NCBI GenBank assembly: GCA_902593675.1
Contig: CACJJI010000001.1
Location: forward strand, 1-64,000
Reading direction: 5' to 3'
Source of the DNA: an uncultured SAR86 cluster bacterium
Lineage (GTDB): Bacteria; Pseudomonadota; Gammaproteobacteria; Magnimaribacterales; D2472
Length of the DNA stretch: 64,000 nt
Shown here: positions 9,176 through 18,341 of the stretch, one piece after another
Position numbering within the stretch: the first letter of the stretch is position 1
Layout: each line of letters starts with the position of its first letter
Translations under genes and position numbers: made by a program
The notes under the pieces: model-generated
Database searches by the model: none
The model's input: only the letters and a program-made list of their open reading frames with translations
Told to the model about the DNA's origin: nothing

Positions 9176-10787
9176 ATTATTATTTATTGGATTATTAGCT
9201 TTTTGCAACATTGTTAACGCGCAAGAAAAAAGACCGAATGTAATAATATTTTTAGTTGATGACTTGGGCTGGGCTGATATTTCATTAAGAGGTGCCCCCA
9301 TTGATACTCCAGCAATTGATTCTATATTTTCTGAGGGTTTAGCATTAAATAGATTTTATACAACGCCAATATGCAGTCCAACAAGAGCAGCTTTAATGAC
9401 AGGGCGGGATCCATTGAGGCTAGGAATATCATACTCTGTAGTTATGCCTTGGATGAATAACGGTGTTCATCCAGATGAGCATTTTATGCCAGAATCATTC
9501 AAAGCGGCTGGGTATCAAACTGCCATGGTAGGCAAATGGCACCTAGGTCATTCTCAAGAAATATTCCACCCCAATGCTAGAGGTTTTGATAATTTTTATG
9601 GTCACATGCATACAGAAGTAGGATACTTTCCTCCATTTGCAAATCAAGGCGGCATTGATTTTCAGCGAAATGGTGAAACTATTTCAGATGAAGGTTATGA
9701 AACGTTTCTTTTGGCAGATGAAGCCTCTAGATGGATTAAAGCAAGGGACAAAGAGAAACCTTTTTTTCTGTACATGCCATTTATTGCTCCTCATACTCCC
9801 TTAGAAGCTCCAGTGGACCTAGTTCAAAAATATAAAAATTTAGAGGATACTAGGGAGCTTACAAGAAGCGTTGCAATTGATCGCACCAGAACATTGAGTG
9901 GCTTTCTTCCTAGCGCAAGACCTATTTATGCTGCTGTTGTAGACGGATTAGATCAAGCGATAGGTAAAGTTTTGGATACTCTTGCTAGTGAAGGTATTGA
10001 AGAAGAGACAATAATATTATTTAGCAGTGATAATGGTGGGGCTGCATATGCTGGAGGCGGTGCTGATAACTTCCCATTGCGGGGAGGTAAGGGTGATACA
10101 TATGAGGGAGGAATCAGAGTGATAGCTGCTATGAAATGGAAAGGCAAGCTGGAAGCAGGAAAAAACTTTGAATCAATAATGACTGTAATGGATGTTTTTC
10201 CGACTCTTGCAAGTGCTTCAGGAGTCCCTATGTTAAATACAAAAGAAATTTGGGGAAGAGATATGTGGCCAGCTATAAAGGATGGAAAAAAAGTTAAGCT
10301 CGATAAAGAAGTTTATTTTGCCTCTGAGACTCCCAATTACGGTGAATTTCACACAACAGTTTTTAATGATAAGTGGAAACTGGTTCAAGTTATAACCAGC
10401 ACATTATTAGAGATTAACGTAGAAAATAAGTTATTTGATATCAGCGCTGATCCATATGAATATAAAAATCTTGCAGAAGAATATCCAAAATTAGTTGAAA
10501 TAATGGCTAATAAGATCAGAGAGTGGAGAGCGCTTCATCCCATTTCAGGGATAAGAGCTCAATTAGTTCCACCGCCTGGATGGAGGGCTCCAAAGGATTG
10601 GACAAGCTACACTATCCCCATTGAAGATCTCCAAGAAGATGCATCTCTAGGTTTTGGCGCGCATGCTCATCAGGTATTAGATTATTTAATTAAAGACCAT
10701 GGCAGGATTATTTATGATTGCAAGCCAGGAGATTGGGAGCGTGGTAAATGCAAGGCTCCAGAATTATCAAAAACTCATCAACATTAA
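9153..10787 (+). CDS. Exported sulfatase (formylglycine type)
   Basis: Type I sulfatase that hydrolyses sulfate esters, probably of marine polysaccharides, in the periplasm. The cysteine converted to formylglycine is Cys74 in CSPTRAALMTGR (the C-x-P-x-R rule). The N-terminal metal site IFLVDDLGW and the later SSDNGG motif are present. A signal peptide ends near NAQ. Three ATGs (9153, 9159, 9165) all fall inside the end of the BVMO gene and none has a clear Shine-Dalgarno; I give the first. Overall it resembles arylsulfatase B / GalNAc-4-sulfatase-like enzymes. No formylglycine-generating enzyme is in the window. Confidence 0.92.
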   Translation: MQMNMTFKLLFIGLLAFCNIVNAQEKRPNVIIFLVDDLGWADISLRGAPIDTPAIDSIFSEGLALNRFYTTPICSPTRAALMTGRDPLRLGISYSVVMPWMNNGVHPDEHFMPESFKAAGYQTAMVGKWHLGHSQEIFHPNARGFDNFYGHMHTEVGYFPPFANQGGIDFQRNGETISDEGYETFLLADEASRWIKARDKEKPFFLYMPFIAPHTPLEAPVDLVQKYKNLEDTRELTRSVAIDRTRTLSGFLPSARPIYAAVVDGLDQAIGKVLDTLASEGIEEETIILFSSDNGGAAYAGGGADNFPLRGGKGDTYEGGIRVIAAMKWKGKLEAGKNFESIMTVMDVFPTLASASGVPMLNTKEIWGRDMWPAIKDGKKVKLDKEVYFASETPNYGEFHTTVFNDKWKLVQVITSTLLEINVENKLFDISADPYEYKNLAEEYPKLVEIMANKIREWRALHPISGIRAQLVPPPGWRAPKDWTSYTIPIEDLQEDASLGFGAHAHQVLDYLIKDHGRIIYDCKPGDWERGKCKAPELSKTHQH

Positions 10788-11629
10788 TGAAGCTACTTAT
10801 TCTCATTTCTTTCTTTTTTATAAGCTTAAATCTTCTTGCCAGAGAAATACAAGAAACAACTTTTTCATATTGGGATAAGCCAGATTCGCAGATTTACTAT
10901 TCAACACCAGACTCAATAGATGCTAATACAAAAATTATTTTTATCATGCATGGAGCTTCAAGATCCGCTGAGAAATATCTGAATGATTGGCTTCCAGTAG
11001 CTAAAAATAGAAATGTTGTGCTTATAGCACCAGAATTTTCAAAAGAATCCTATCCTGAATATGTATATTTGATGATGGGTACAGAGAGAGGGAAGCTATT
11101 AAAGGATCAATCGCTTTATTTAACAGACTCCCTAGGACTTATGTTTGATTATTTTAAGGCTAAATTAAAACTCTCAACTTCAACTTTTAGGCTTTATGGT
11201 CATTCTGGAGGGTCTCAATTTGTGCATAGATATCTTTTATTAAGTGATGAGTCAAGAATTGAAAAAGCTGCAATGGCAAATGCTGGCTTTTATACCTTTG
11301 CAGATGATCAAACTTCTTATCCCTTTGGTATTAAGAATATGAATGTTTCCAATGAAAGGCTTGAGTGGTTTCTCAGGTTGAAAGGTGGAGTATTTCTAGG
11401 AGATGCTGATAATGATCCTAAACATCATTCCTTGCCCACTATGCGAAAAGCAAAAAAACAGGGCAAACATCGATTTGAAAGAGGAACAAATTTCTTTAAC
11501 GCTTTGATAAAACTTGGGGTAGAAAAGAATCTTCCATTTCGATGGAGATATCAGGTCGTTCCCGGTATTGCTCACGATAACGCTGGCATGAGTCTAGCTG
11601 CATCTGAGTTTTTGTTAGAAGATCTTTAG
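10787..11629 (+). CDS. Exported alpha/beta hydrolase
   Basis: 280 residues from the ATG at 10787, which overlaps the sulfatase stop as TAATG; a longer in-frame start at 10748 would run into the sulfatase and precede the signal peptide MKLLILISFFFISL. The oxyanion region is IFIMHGASRSAEKY and the nucleophile elbow is GHSGGSQF (Ser about 140). A C-terminal histidine occurs in PGIAHDNAGM. It resembles PHB-depolymerase/LpqC-like hydrolases; the ester or peptide substrate is unknown. It converges on the photolyase gene with a 4-base shared end (TTAG). Confidence 0.82.
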   Translation: MKLLILISFFFISLNLLAREIQETTFSYWDKPDSQIYYSTPDSIDANTKIIFIMHGASRSAEKYLNDWLPVAKNRNVVLIAPEFSKESYPEYVYLMMGTERGKLLKDQSLYLTDSLGLMFDYFKAKLKLSTSTFRLYGHSGGSQFVHRYLLLSDESRIEKAAMANAGFYTFADDQTSYPFGIKNMNVSNERLEWFLRLKGGVFLGDADNDPKHHSLPTMRKAKKQGKHRFERGTNFFNALIKLGVEKNLPFRWRYQVVPGIAHDNAGMSLAASEFLLEDL

Positions 11630-13125
11630 GCGGTATTTTTTTCAATAAACTCATCGGCTGCTTTATATATTTTGATTTTTCTATCTTCATTCATCTTATC
11701 AAGTGACCTTAGCATTAATCCTAGCCTAGGATTATTAGCAAAAAAGTCTCTATGTTGTTCTATAAACTTCCAATAGAGACCATCGACTGCATCGCACCAT
11801 GTTCCTTTTTTATAATTTGACATTCTAAGCATGTAACTCGATCCGCAGATGTAAGGTTTTGTAGAGAATATTCCTCCGTCAGCATAAGTTCCCATTCCAT
11901 ATACATTTGGAACCATCACCCAGTCTGCAGAGTCAACATACATTTCCATAAACCATGTATAAATCTCATTCGGCCTAATATTAGATAGATTCATCAAATT
12001 AGAAATGATCATCAGTCTATTAATATGATGAGTGTATCCGGTGCTCACGGACTCTCTAATTGCGTCATCGAGAAGAGGGATCCCGGTATTTCCAGAATAC
12101 CAATTTTCATTTAGGCTATTGTTATGTGACCAAAAATTCATTTCTTTATACTGGGGCATATTCTCCCAATAAACCCCTCTAATAAATTCTCTCCATCCTA
12201 AAATTTGTCTAACAAAACCCTCTAAAGCATTGATTGGAATCTCATCCTCGCCATTATTAAAATGGCTTATAGCATCAACAATGCACTCCATTGGATCCAG
12301 TAAACCAGAATTTATGTATGGAGACAGAAGGGAGTGGAATAAGGTTGGATTTTCTTTATCTATTGCATCCTGAAAGTCCCCAAAGGACTTAAAATAATTT
12401 TTTAAAAAATTATTTAATTGCTTTCTTGCCTCAGAATGGGTTACGGCCCAATTAAAGTTTTCTAAATTTCCAATTGAATTTGGAAAGCAATTTTCTACAT
12501 CAACCATTGTCGATATTGTTAACTCATCTGATTTGAGTTTTTTTCTTGGCTTTGGCAGTTCTACTAATTTTGAGATACTTTTTTGATTTTCTTTATCGAA
12601 GTTCCATTTTCCACCTAGCGGTTTATTGTCCTCCATAAGAAGGCTATATTTTTTTCTCAACCATCGATAATAGTATTCTTGTACAAGAGATTTTTTATCT
12701 TTAGACCATTCAGAAAAACCTTCAACTGAGTCAATAAATTTTGTATCTTGATGAATTTTTAATTCAACATTGTGCTTAGATCCAAAGAACATAAGTTGAG
12801 TTAATATTCCGTGATCGCTGGGCTGAGTCACATGCAGTATTTTAAAATCAATTTTTTTAAGAATTGTTTCTAGTTCATGCATTAGATCTACATCTCTATC
12901 TTTAGTAATTTTTATATGGATAATATTTTCAAAATCTTTTTCTAAAGTTTTTTTCCAATGTCTTAAGGCTGATATCTGCAGGGCAAGTTTATGTTTGTGA
13001 TGTTTAAGTTGATAAAATGTATCACAAGGCTCATACATCAATAATGCATCTGATTTATTGATAGCAGAGAGAACTTTATTATTTGTTGATAATTCATCTG
13101 GAAAAATTAATCCAATTTGTTTCAT
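11626..13125 (-). CDS. Photolyase/cryptochrome of the DPRP / FeS-BCP branch, apparently without the Fe-S site
   Basis: 499 residues, the typical length of bacterial (6-4) photolyase-related proteins (PhrB-type). The N-terminal Rossmann-like DPRP domain covers about 1-200. The FAD-binding helical domain follows, with WREFIRGVYW, the TGYTHHINRLMI helix, and DWVMVPNVYGMGTYADGG. In Fe-S members the segment after SGSxYxxxMS carries a Cys-x2-Cys; here it reads SNYKKGTWCDAVDGLYW with a single cysteine, so the usual four-cysteine cluster cannot form. It overlaps the upstream flavin oxidoreductase gene by ATGA, so the two are co-translated. Confidence 0.88.
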   Translation of the reverse strand: MKQIGLIFPDELSTNNKVLSAINKSDALLMYEPCDTFYQLKHHKHKLALQISALRHWKKTLEKDFENIIHIKITKDRDVDLMHELETILKKIDFKILHVTQPSDHGILTQLMFFGSKHNVELKIHQDTKFIDSVEGFSEWSKDKKSLVQEYYYRWLRKKYSLLMEDNKPLGGKWNFDKENQKSISKLVELPKPRKKLKSDELTISTMVDVENCFPNSIGNLENFNWAVTHSEARKQLNNFLKNYFKSFGDFQDAIDKENPTLFHSLLSPYINSGLLDPMECIVDAISHFNNGEDEIPINALEGFVRQILGWREFIRGVYWENMPQYKEMNFWSHNNSLNENWYSGNTGIPLLDDAIRESVSTGYTHHINRLMIISNLMNLSNIRPNEIYTWFMEMYVDSADWVMVPNVYGMGTYADGGIFSTKPYICGSSYMLRMSNYKKGTWCDAVDGLYWKFIEQHRDFFANNPRLGLMLRSLDKMNEDRKIKIYKAADEFIEKNTA

Positions 13126-14057
13126 GCCCTTATCTCAGTTAAATATTCTGCTAATGCATTTCCAGAAATATATGCTGATTCCACTCGTGGAGAAATATTC
13201 CAATCTCCTATCGCAAATGCATTATTAGAGATAGATATAAATTTATCCTTATGATTAGATCTACTGCAAAGAGCATACTTCCATCTAAAGGTTCCTGCGT
13301 GCACAATTTCGTAATTTCCATGGATTACGTTTCTTAAATTAATATCAGCATTGCTTTGAAGTGACTCATCTAATTGATTTATCATTTGCAAACTAGCTTT
13401 TGGTGTAAATTGCAAAACCCAAGTTTCTTTTTTTTGATCATTATAAAAACGGCTTGACCCAAGGAAGGCAACGTCTTTATTAATATTTTTATATGCATTA
13501 TGTTCGTAAATCGGTGTTCCTTTTAAAGTCATTCCCATCGCAATGCATGGGCTAAATATCGAGTCATGATTGATTTTTGTTTTAAAAATTTTTTGTGCCT
13601 GTGGGAGGGGTAGACTGGAGATTATGATGTCATAGGACTCTTTTTTACCGGAATTAAAACATACTATTTTTTCTTCTTCATTTATTTTTATTGCTTGATG
13701 ACCAAAGTGTATATTCAAAGAGCTTTCATAATCTTTAAGTAAAGTATGCATGCCATTCTTTCCAACAAAATAATTTTTAGTTTCTATGCAAGCATTTGTT
13801 TTAAAGTCTAAAGAAGTTCCAATAAAATTTGTAGCATTATTTTGCTTTAAAAAATTTTGAAAACTGGATGATTGTGCTGTACAGAATTGAGCACCAAAAT
13901 GAAATAACCCCCCAGGCAAAGTCTTAGCGCAAAGTCTCCCGCCAACACCCCGAGACTTTTCATATATATGAACATGAAAGTTATTATTAAGCTTCAGTGC
14001 ACAGGCAATACCGCTCATTCCAGCTCCCAAGATAATAATCTTAGGTTTCTTAATCAT
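13122..14057 (-). CDS. FAD/NAD(P)-dependent oxidoreductase, renalase-like amine oxidase fold
   Basis: 311 residues. The N-terminal dinucleotide-binding motif is ILGAGMSGIACA, followed by YEKSRGVGGRL, the typical FAD contact of renalase-like and amine-oxidase-fold proteins. The C-terminal flavin motif is AIGDWNISPRVESAYISGNALAE. The substrate is unknown. The ATGA overlap with the photolyase suggests a functional link, perhaps reduction of the photolyase flavin, which is inference. It is separated from the upstream amidohydrolase by 2 bases. Confidence 0.82.
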   Translation of the reverse strand: MIKKPKIIILGAGMSGIACALKLNNNFHVHIYEKSRGVGGRLCAKTLPGGLFHFGAQFCTAQSSSFQNFLKQNNATNFIGTSLDFKTNACIETKNYFVGKNGMHTLLKDYESSLNIHFGHQAIKINEEEKIVCFNSGKKESYDIIISSLPLPQAQKIFKTKINHDSIFSPCIAMGMTLKGTPIYEHNAYKNINKDVAFLGSSRFYNDQKKETWVLQFTPKASLQMINQLDESLQSNADINLRNVIHGNYEIVHAGTFRWKYALCSRSNHKDKFISISNNAFAIGDWNISPRVESAYISGNALAEYLTEIRA

Positions 14058-14059
14058 TT

Positions 14060-15337
14060 TTAAGAATTTTGCTTATAGATGACTCCATCCTTCATCACAA
14101 AACTTACATTCTTAACAGTTGATATATCATCAATAGGATTTTCTTGAACAGCGATTATGTCAGCAAGCATCCCAGGCTTTATCTGGCCTAATTTATCTTC
14201 CATTCTTAGGAGTTTAGCTGTTTCGATCGTTGCACTTTTTAAAGCATCTTTATTTGTCATTCCAGCATTTGTCATGAGAATAAATTCTTGCCAATTATCT
14301 CCATGTGCGGAAACACCTGAATCAGTACCGAAAGCTATTTTTACTCCAGCTTTATATGCTGCAGCAAAAGTCGATTGGATTTGAGGGCCAATTTTTTCTG
14401 CTTTAGGTTTAACAAGTGCTGGGAAAAAATTAGGAATCTTAGCTTTTTCAGCTACCCAATCACCAGCCATAATAGTTGGAACATAGTATGTGCCTCTGGC
14501 TTTCATCAACTCCATCACCTCTTGATCCATGTATGTGCCGTGCTCTATTGAATTGATGCCTGCTATAACTGCTCTTTTCATACCTTCTTTTCCATGAGCA
14601 TGAGCTGCAGTCCATAACCCGTAATCATTCGCAGTGCTCACAATAGCAAGCAACTCCGCGTCAGTGAATTGAGGATTTTCTCCCGATTTAGCAACACTTA
14701 AAACACCTCCAGTAGCAGTAATTTTTATGCCATCTGTTCCATCTTTGTATCTTTGCCTTACCGCTTTTATGGCTTCTGCTGGACTATCAATAACTCCTTC
14801 TTCAGGGGTGGGGGGTGCATAGTTGTCTTTTGGCATTCCGTTGGTTGGGTCACCATGTCCACCAGTTGTAGCTATTGTTTTTCCTGATGTAAATATTCGT
14901 GGACCTATTGCCAAACCTTGCTTGATTGCTTCTCTTAGTGAGATGGTCTCCATGCCTCCATCACCAAGGTTTCTAACCGATGTAAATCCAGCCATCAATG
15001 TTTTTGATGCAGCATTAGCAGCAAATAGTGCTCTATATTCAGGTTCAATTTTTGACTCTCTTTCTGCTTTTGGAACATATTCTTGAGCTAGATGAACATG
15101 CATGTCCATAAATCCCGGTAAAACATATGATTGTTTTAAATTAATAATTTCATCGTCTTTTTTTGGAATTGCATAACCCTTTGTAACCTCTGATATTTTA
15201 TTGCCTTTAATTCTAATGGTTACAGCTTTGCTGATCTCTCCGTTATTTGTATCTATCAAGTTGCCAACATGCAAAAGAATATCTGCAAAAATAATACCCG
15301 GAAGTAAAAGAGCTAGGAATAAAGAAATTTTTTTCAT
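14060..15337 (-). CDS. Exported amidohydrolase (Xaa-Pro dipeptidase / imidazolonepropionase-like)
   Basis: 425 residues with a signal peptide (about 1-18). Metal-dependent amidohydrolase fold: the first metal motif is GFMDMHVHLAQE, the likely carboxylated lysine is in GIKITATGG, further metal histidines are in TAAHAHG and SIEHGTYMD, and the catalytic aspartate is in FGTDSGV. Members of this subgroup hydrolyse N-acyl amino acids or Xaa-Pro/Xaa-Arg dipeptides, so peptide scavenging is plausible but unproven. It leads a run of three closely spaced genes on this strand. Confidence 0.88.
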   Translation of the reverse strand: MKKISLFLALLLPGIIFADILLHVGNLIDTNNGEISKAVTIRIKGNKISEVTKGYAIPKKDDEIINLKQSYVLPGFMDMHVHLAQEYVPKAERESKIEPEYRALFAANAASKTLMAGFTSVRNLGDGGMETISLREAIKQGLAIGPRIFTSGKTIATTGGHGDPTNGMPKDNYAPPTPEEGVIDSPAEAIKAVRQRYKDGTDGIKITATGGVLSVAKSGENPQFTDAELLAIVSTANDYGLWTAAHAHGKEGMKRAVIAGINSIEHGTYMDQEVMELMKARGTYYVPTIMAGDWVAEKAKIPNFFPALVKPKAEKIGPQIQSTFAAAYKAGVKIAFGTDSGVSAHGDNWQEFILMTNAGMTNKDALKSATIETAKLLRMEDKLGQIKPGMLADIIAVQENPIDDISTVKNVSFVMKDGVIYKQNS

Positions 15338-15383
15338 AATTTGATTTCTATACGTTTGTCAATATTTAACAATACTATCTTTA

Positions 15384-16367
15384 TCAATGGATGTTAATTA
15401 TTTTTGAATTAAGCTTTCGACCACTTTTATTATGAATTGACAAAGTAATTTTATTTTTACTAGGTTCAATATTTAGAACTCCATAATTTTTTTCTCGATA
15501 TGTGTTACCAACCAGCAATGGATCAGTTTCGTTGCTTCTAGATGCTGATCTATTAAGAGATGAAGCTGTAATTTCAACAAAATCTTGATTTTGATAAATG
15601 CCTGATTTATGTCTGTCACCGGTGACGGCAATAATTGTTTTATCTTTTGCACCAATAGCCATCAAGTTAAGTAATTTTTTTCGCTCTTGAGGAAAATTAT
15701 CCCATTTTTCATAGGGGTGATTGGTTGCTAAAATTTGAATAGAGGAGAGTATGACAATAATGTCTGCACTTGAATTGAAGATTGAAGATTTAAGCCAAGC
15801 CCATTGATCTTGCCCAAGAATAGTTGCTGAAGAATCATTATTTGGTTGATAGGTATTATTTTTGCTCTTTAGTTTAGATCTGAAGTACCTAGTATCTAAA
15901 CCAATTATATCAACTTCGATTCCCTCAATTTTTTTAGTTTGTTTAAAATAAATGCCATCTCTTTTTCTTCTGGGATCTGAGTTATGAATTTTCCAAAAAT
16001 CAAGAAACATTTTTTCAGATTCTTTTTTTAAAGGGTAATCTCCACCCCCGTCATTTATACCAAAATCATGATCATCCCATATTGCTAATATATCTTTGTC
16101 ATCCATTAGCCATCTTGGCAGCCGATCTTTTTGAGTTTGATATGCTTTTTTCATCTTTGATAGCTTGCCACTTGGAATATCTCCATAAACGTTATCTCCA
16201 AGAAATATAAAACCATCTACATTCTCTTTTTCAATGGCAGACCAAATACTTTGTTCACGATCTTGATCTAGGCAAGAGCCAAGTCCGTATTTATATGCGT
16301 ACACTTTTTCTGGAGTTATAGATAAGAGACATAAGGAGATGAATGGTATGCATATATAGCTTTTCAT
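15384..16367 (-). CDS. Exported PhoD-like metallophosphoesterase
   Basis: 327 residues with an N-terminal hydrophobic signal. The PhoD-type metal motifs are visible in order: GSCLDQD, FLGDNVYGD, WDDHDFGIND and TGDRH. The family comprises periplasmic calcium/iron phosphodiesterases and alkaline phosphatases used to obtain phosphate from organic esters. It is shorter than Bacillus PhoD and resembles the compact marine forms. No Pho box is obvious in the 39-base gap to the divergent lipoprotein gene. Confidence 0.85.
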   Translation of the reverse strand: MKSYICIPFISLCLLSITPEKVYAYKYGLGSCLDQDREQSIWSAIEKENVDGFIFLGDNVYGDIPSGKLSKMKKAYQTQKDRLPRWLMDDKDILAIWDDHDFGINDGGGDYPLKKESEKMFLDFWKIHNSDPRRKRDGIYFKQTKKIEGIEVDIIGLDTRYFRSKLKSKNNTYQPNNDSSATILGQDQWAWLKSSIFNSSADIIVILSSIQILATNHPYEKWDNFPQERKKLLNLMAIGAKDKTIIAVTGDRHKSGIYQNQDFVEITASSLNRSASRSNETDPLLVGNTYREKNYGVLNIEPSKNKITLSIHNKSGRKLNSKIINIH

Positions 16368-16406
16368 AATATTATTATCTCATTAATTTAATTTTTTAGA
16401 TCTAAA

Positions 16407-17144
16407 TTGAAACCCTTTATTAAAGTAATTGTCGTTATTCTTCTTGTGGGTTGCGAGGGAGACTCTAAAAACTCAAATATAGCATTAAGTAATTTTATTA
16501 AACCTGAATATTCATTCAAAGAATCATTATTTAATTGCAAGATGGCTGCAGATAAAACCCTAAATTCTGTTGAAAGGTTCATACCAAAATTTGTTGATAG
16601 CTTTTCAAAAATGGAGGGTGGAGATGCCGAGGAATTATATTTTTTATTCCCTGTCACTGAGGATAATGTAGAAACACAATTTTTTGACCTGTTATTAAAA
16701 TATAATGAAGTTACTGATTTAGATAGATTTTTACTTACCCTCACATCTCTAAGTTTTGATGATATTGCGACTTGCGATAATTCAAAAATCGCAAAGAATT
16801 CTTTTAGGCTTACAAAAAAAGTTTTTAATAATTTTCCTGTGATTTCAGAGGTACTAGATTGTGAATATAAGGATGAATTCAGTTACGCAACAATGAAACT
16901 GGTTATTGAGCAGTTTATCGATGCATTAGTTAAAAATAATTCACCCTTAGAGATAGTTTATTCTGAAGAAGAAGGATCTAATATCCATTTTCAATGGACG
17001 AATATATTTTCATCTCTTGAATCTAGGAAAGATTTTGTTGAATCTTGGCAAGCTTTAGAGATCAGCAAGGAGATTCAAGAACTTTTACTTGAACAATCCA
17101 CTTGTCAGTCATCTAAAACTTTTCGTCAATATAAGGTTTTGTAA
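16407..17144 (+). CDS. Predicted lipoprotein of unknown function
   Basis: 245 residues starting at TTG (16407). The N-terminus is a lipoprotein signal with the lipobox LLVGC, so the mature protein should begin at Cys16. The rest is an acidic, largely helical domain without transmembrane segments and with four further cysteines (KMAADK region, ATCDN, LDCEY, QSTCQ). I do not recognise a family. It is divergent from the PhoD gene, and its stop is next to that of the DUF6356 gene. A 118-residue frame on the opposite strand is a shadow. Confidence 0.6.
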   Translation: MKPFIKVIVVILLVGCEGDSKNSNIALSNFIKPEYSFKESLFNCKMAADKTLNSVERFIPKFVDSFSKMEGGDAEELYFLFPVTEDNVETQFFDLLLKYNEVTDLDRFLLTLTSLSFDDIATCDNSKIAKNSFRLTKKVFNNFPVISEVLDCEYKDEFSYATMKLVIEQFIDALVKNNSPLEIVYSEEEGSNIHFQWTNIFSSLESRKDFVESWQALEISKEIQELLLEQSTCQSSKTFRQYKVL

Positions 17145-17145
17145 T

Positions 17146-17340
17146 TTAAAAGCGCGATATTTCATCAGCAATTTTTTTAATCCCATTGCTGACGGTCTTT
17201 ACAAAAGTAAAAGGAAAAAGGCCGTGAATGATTCCTATAATTCCAAGTGCAATAAGAACAATTGATACTTTGATAACTCTTAAACCATGAGAAAGATAGC
17301 TGACGTTAGTTTTTTTTAGATGAGAGAAATCAAATAACAT
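17146..17340 (-). CDS. DUF6356-like small membrane protein
   Basis: 64 residues. The pattern HLKKTNVSYLSHG, a central hydrophobic helix (about 25-45), GIIHGLFPFTFVKTVSNGIKKI and a short tail fits the DUF6356 family of small proteobacterial membrane proteins (typical pattern HP-x-SV-x-E-x-Y-x-EH ... HA-x-x-P-x-LF-x-x-T-x-S). Function is unknown. It converges on the lipoprotein gene with 1 base between the stops. Confidence 0.65.
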   Translation of the reverse strand: MLFDFSHLKKTNVSYLSHGLRVIKVSIVLIALGIIGIIHGLFPFTFVKTVSNGIKKIADEISRF

Positions 17341-17447
17341 GGTTAATCTTAAACTAATTCAATAAAAATGTTCATGAAAATCTAAAAGAGCATTTAATTC
17401 CCTTAAGATTAGTATAAAGATGGTGTAATATACGGTTTCTTCATGAA

Positions 17448-17522
17448 GCGGCATTAGTATAATGGCTAGTATATCTGCCTTCCAAGCAGATGGTCCGAGT
17501 TCGAATCTCGGATGCCGCACCA
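17448..17522 (+). tRNA. tRNA-Gly(UCC), CCA encoded
   Basis: 75 nt cloverleaf. The acceptor stem GCGGCAT pairs with ATGCCGC, followed by discriminator A and encoded CCA. The anticodon arm is TCTGC-CTTCCAA-GCAGA with anticodon TCC, and the T arm is TCCGAG-TTCGAAT-CTCGGA. It decodes GGA/GGG glycine codons. Confidence 0.97.
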
Positions 17523-17596
17523 TTCAGCCATTTTTAACACATTAAAATTTTTATATTTTATTAATTTGAGACAATTGGCAATGTTAAAATCTTATT

Positions 17597-18037
17597 ATGG
17601 AAATCAAGTCTTTAACCACGCCAATAGGAAAATTTAATGCATGTTATATAAATTCTATGTTGGCACGATTGGTTTATATAAACAAACAACACTCATCTTA
17701 TCCTCCCGACATTATTCTTCAGAAGATAATTGATAAATTTTTTGCCAACGGCAAGTTAAATAAATTACCTAAATATTACATAGAGGGAACACCATTTCAG
17801 TTGAGTGTGTGGAAAGCATTAATAAAAATACCAAAAGGTCATACAGAATCATATTCATCATTGGCATCTAAGATTGGTATACCAGGAGCTGCAAGAGCAG
17901 TTGGTACAGCTTGTAAACTAAATCCCATACCCCTTCTTATTCCATGTCACAGAGTTATTAAGCAAGACGGATCGATTGGAGAATTTGCGCTTGGAAAAGC
18001 TAACAAAGAATATCTTTTAGCAATGGAGTCAAAATGA
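17597..18037 (+). CDS. ogt: Methylated-DNA-protein-cysteine methyltransferase
   Basis: 146 residues. Suicidal repair protein that transfers a methyl group from O6-methylguanine to its own cysteine. The active site is PCHRV with Cys117, the HTH recognition region is SYSSLASKIGIPGAARAVGTA (about 86-106), and an N-terminal ribonuclease-like domain precedes it. The short length fits Ogt rather than Ada. A TAAAAT box ends at 17590, only 6 bases before the ATG, so the mRNA may be leaderless. The stop overlaps the bolA start (ATGA). Confidence 0.93.
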   Translation: MEIKSLTTPIGKFNACYINSMLARLVYINKQHSSYPPDIILQKIIDKFFANGKLNKLPKYYIEGTPFQLSVWKALIKIPKGHTESYSSLASKIGIPGAARAVGTACKLNPIPLLIPCHRVIKQDGSIGEFALGKANKEYLLAMESK

Positions 18038-18333
18038 GCTCTTATGACAGCATCATTGACAGTCTCAATGATCAATTAGTTGTTGAGAAAATGTATCTTG
18101 AGAATGAGAGCTCAATGCATAATGTACCTGCAAACTCTGAAACTCATTTTAAACTAGTAATCGTATCAGACAATTTTATTGAAATGACTAAGGTCAAAAG
18201 ACATCAACTTATATATCAAATTTTAGTTGAGACCATGAAGAAAATTCACGCATTATCTATCCAAGCCTTTACTATTGAAGAATATAATAATAATCCAGTT
18301 ATACTTTCATCACCCGAGTGTTCTAAAAAATAA
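18034..18333 (+). CDS. bolA: BolA family protein
   Basis: 99 residues. BolA proteins work with monothiol glutaredoxins in iron-sulfur trafficking and affect cell shape and stress responses. The class II KH-like fold signature is seen in ETHFKLVIVSDNFIEMTKVKRHQLIYQIL. The loop histidine used for cluster binding corresponds to the H in ETHF, and the later conserved motif is IHALSIQAFT. The start overlaps ogt by four bases. Confidence 0.9.
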   Translation: MSSYDSIIDSLNDQLVVEKMYLENESSMHNVPANSETHFKLVIVSDNFIEMTKVKRHQLIYQILVETMKKIHALSIQAFTIEEYNNNPVILSSPECSKK

Positions 18334-18341
18334 TTGTATCC

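Noticed and set aside
16388-16744. 118-residue minus-strand frame over the lipoprotein gene.
   Set aside because: It lies wholly antisense to a frame with a proper lipoprotein signal and has no protein-like features.
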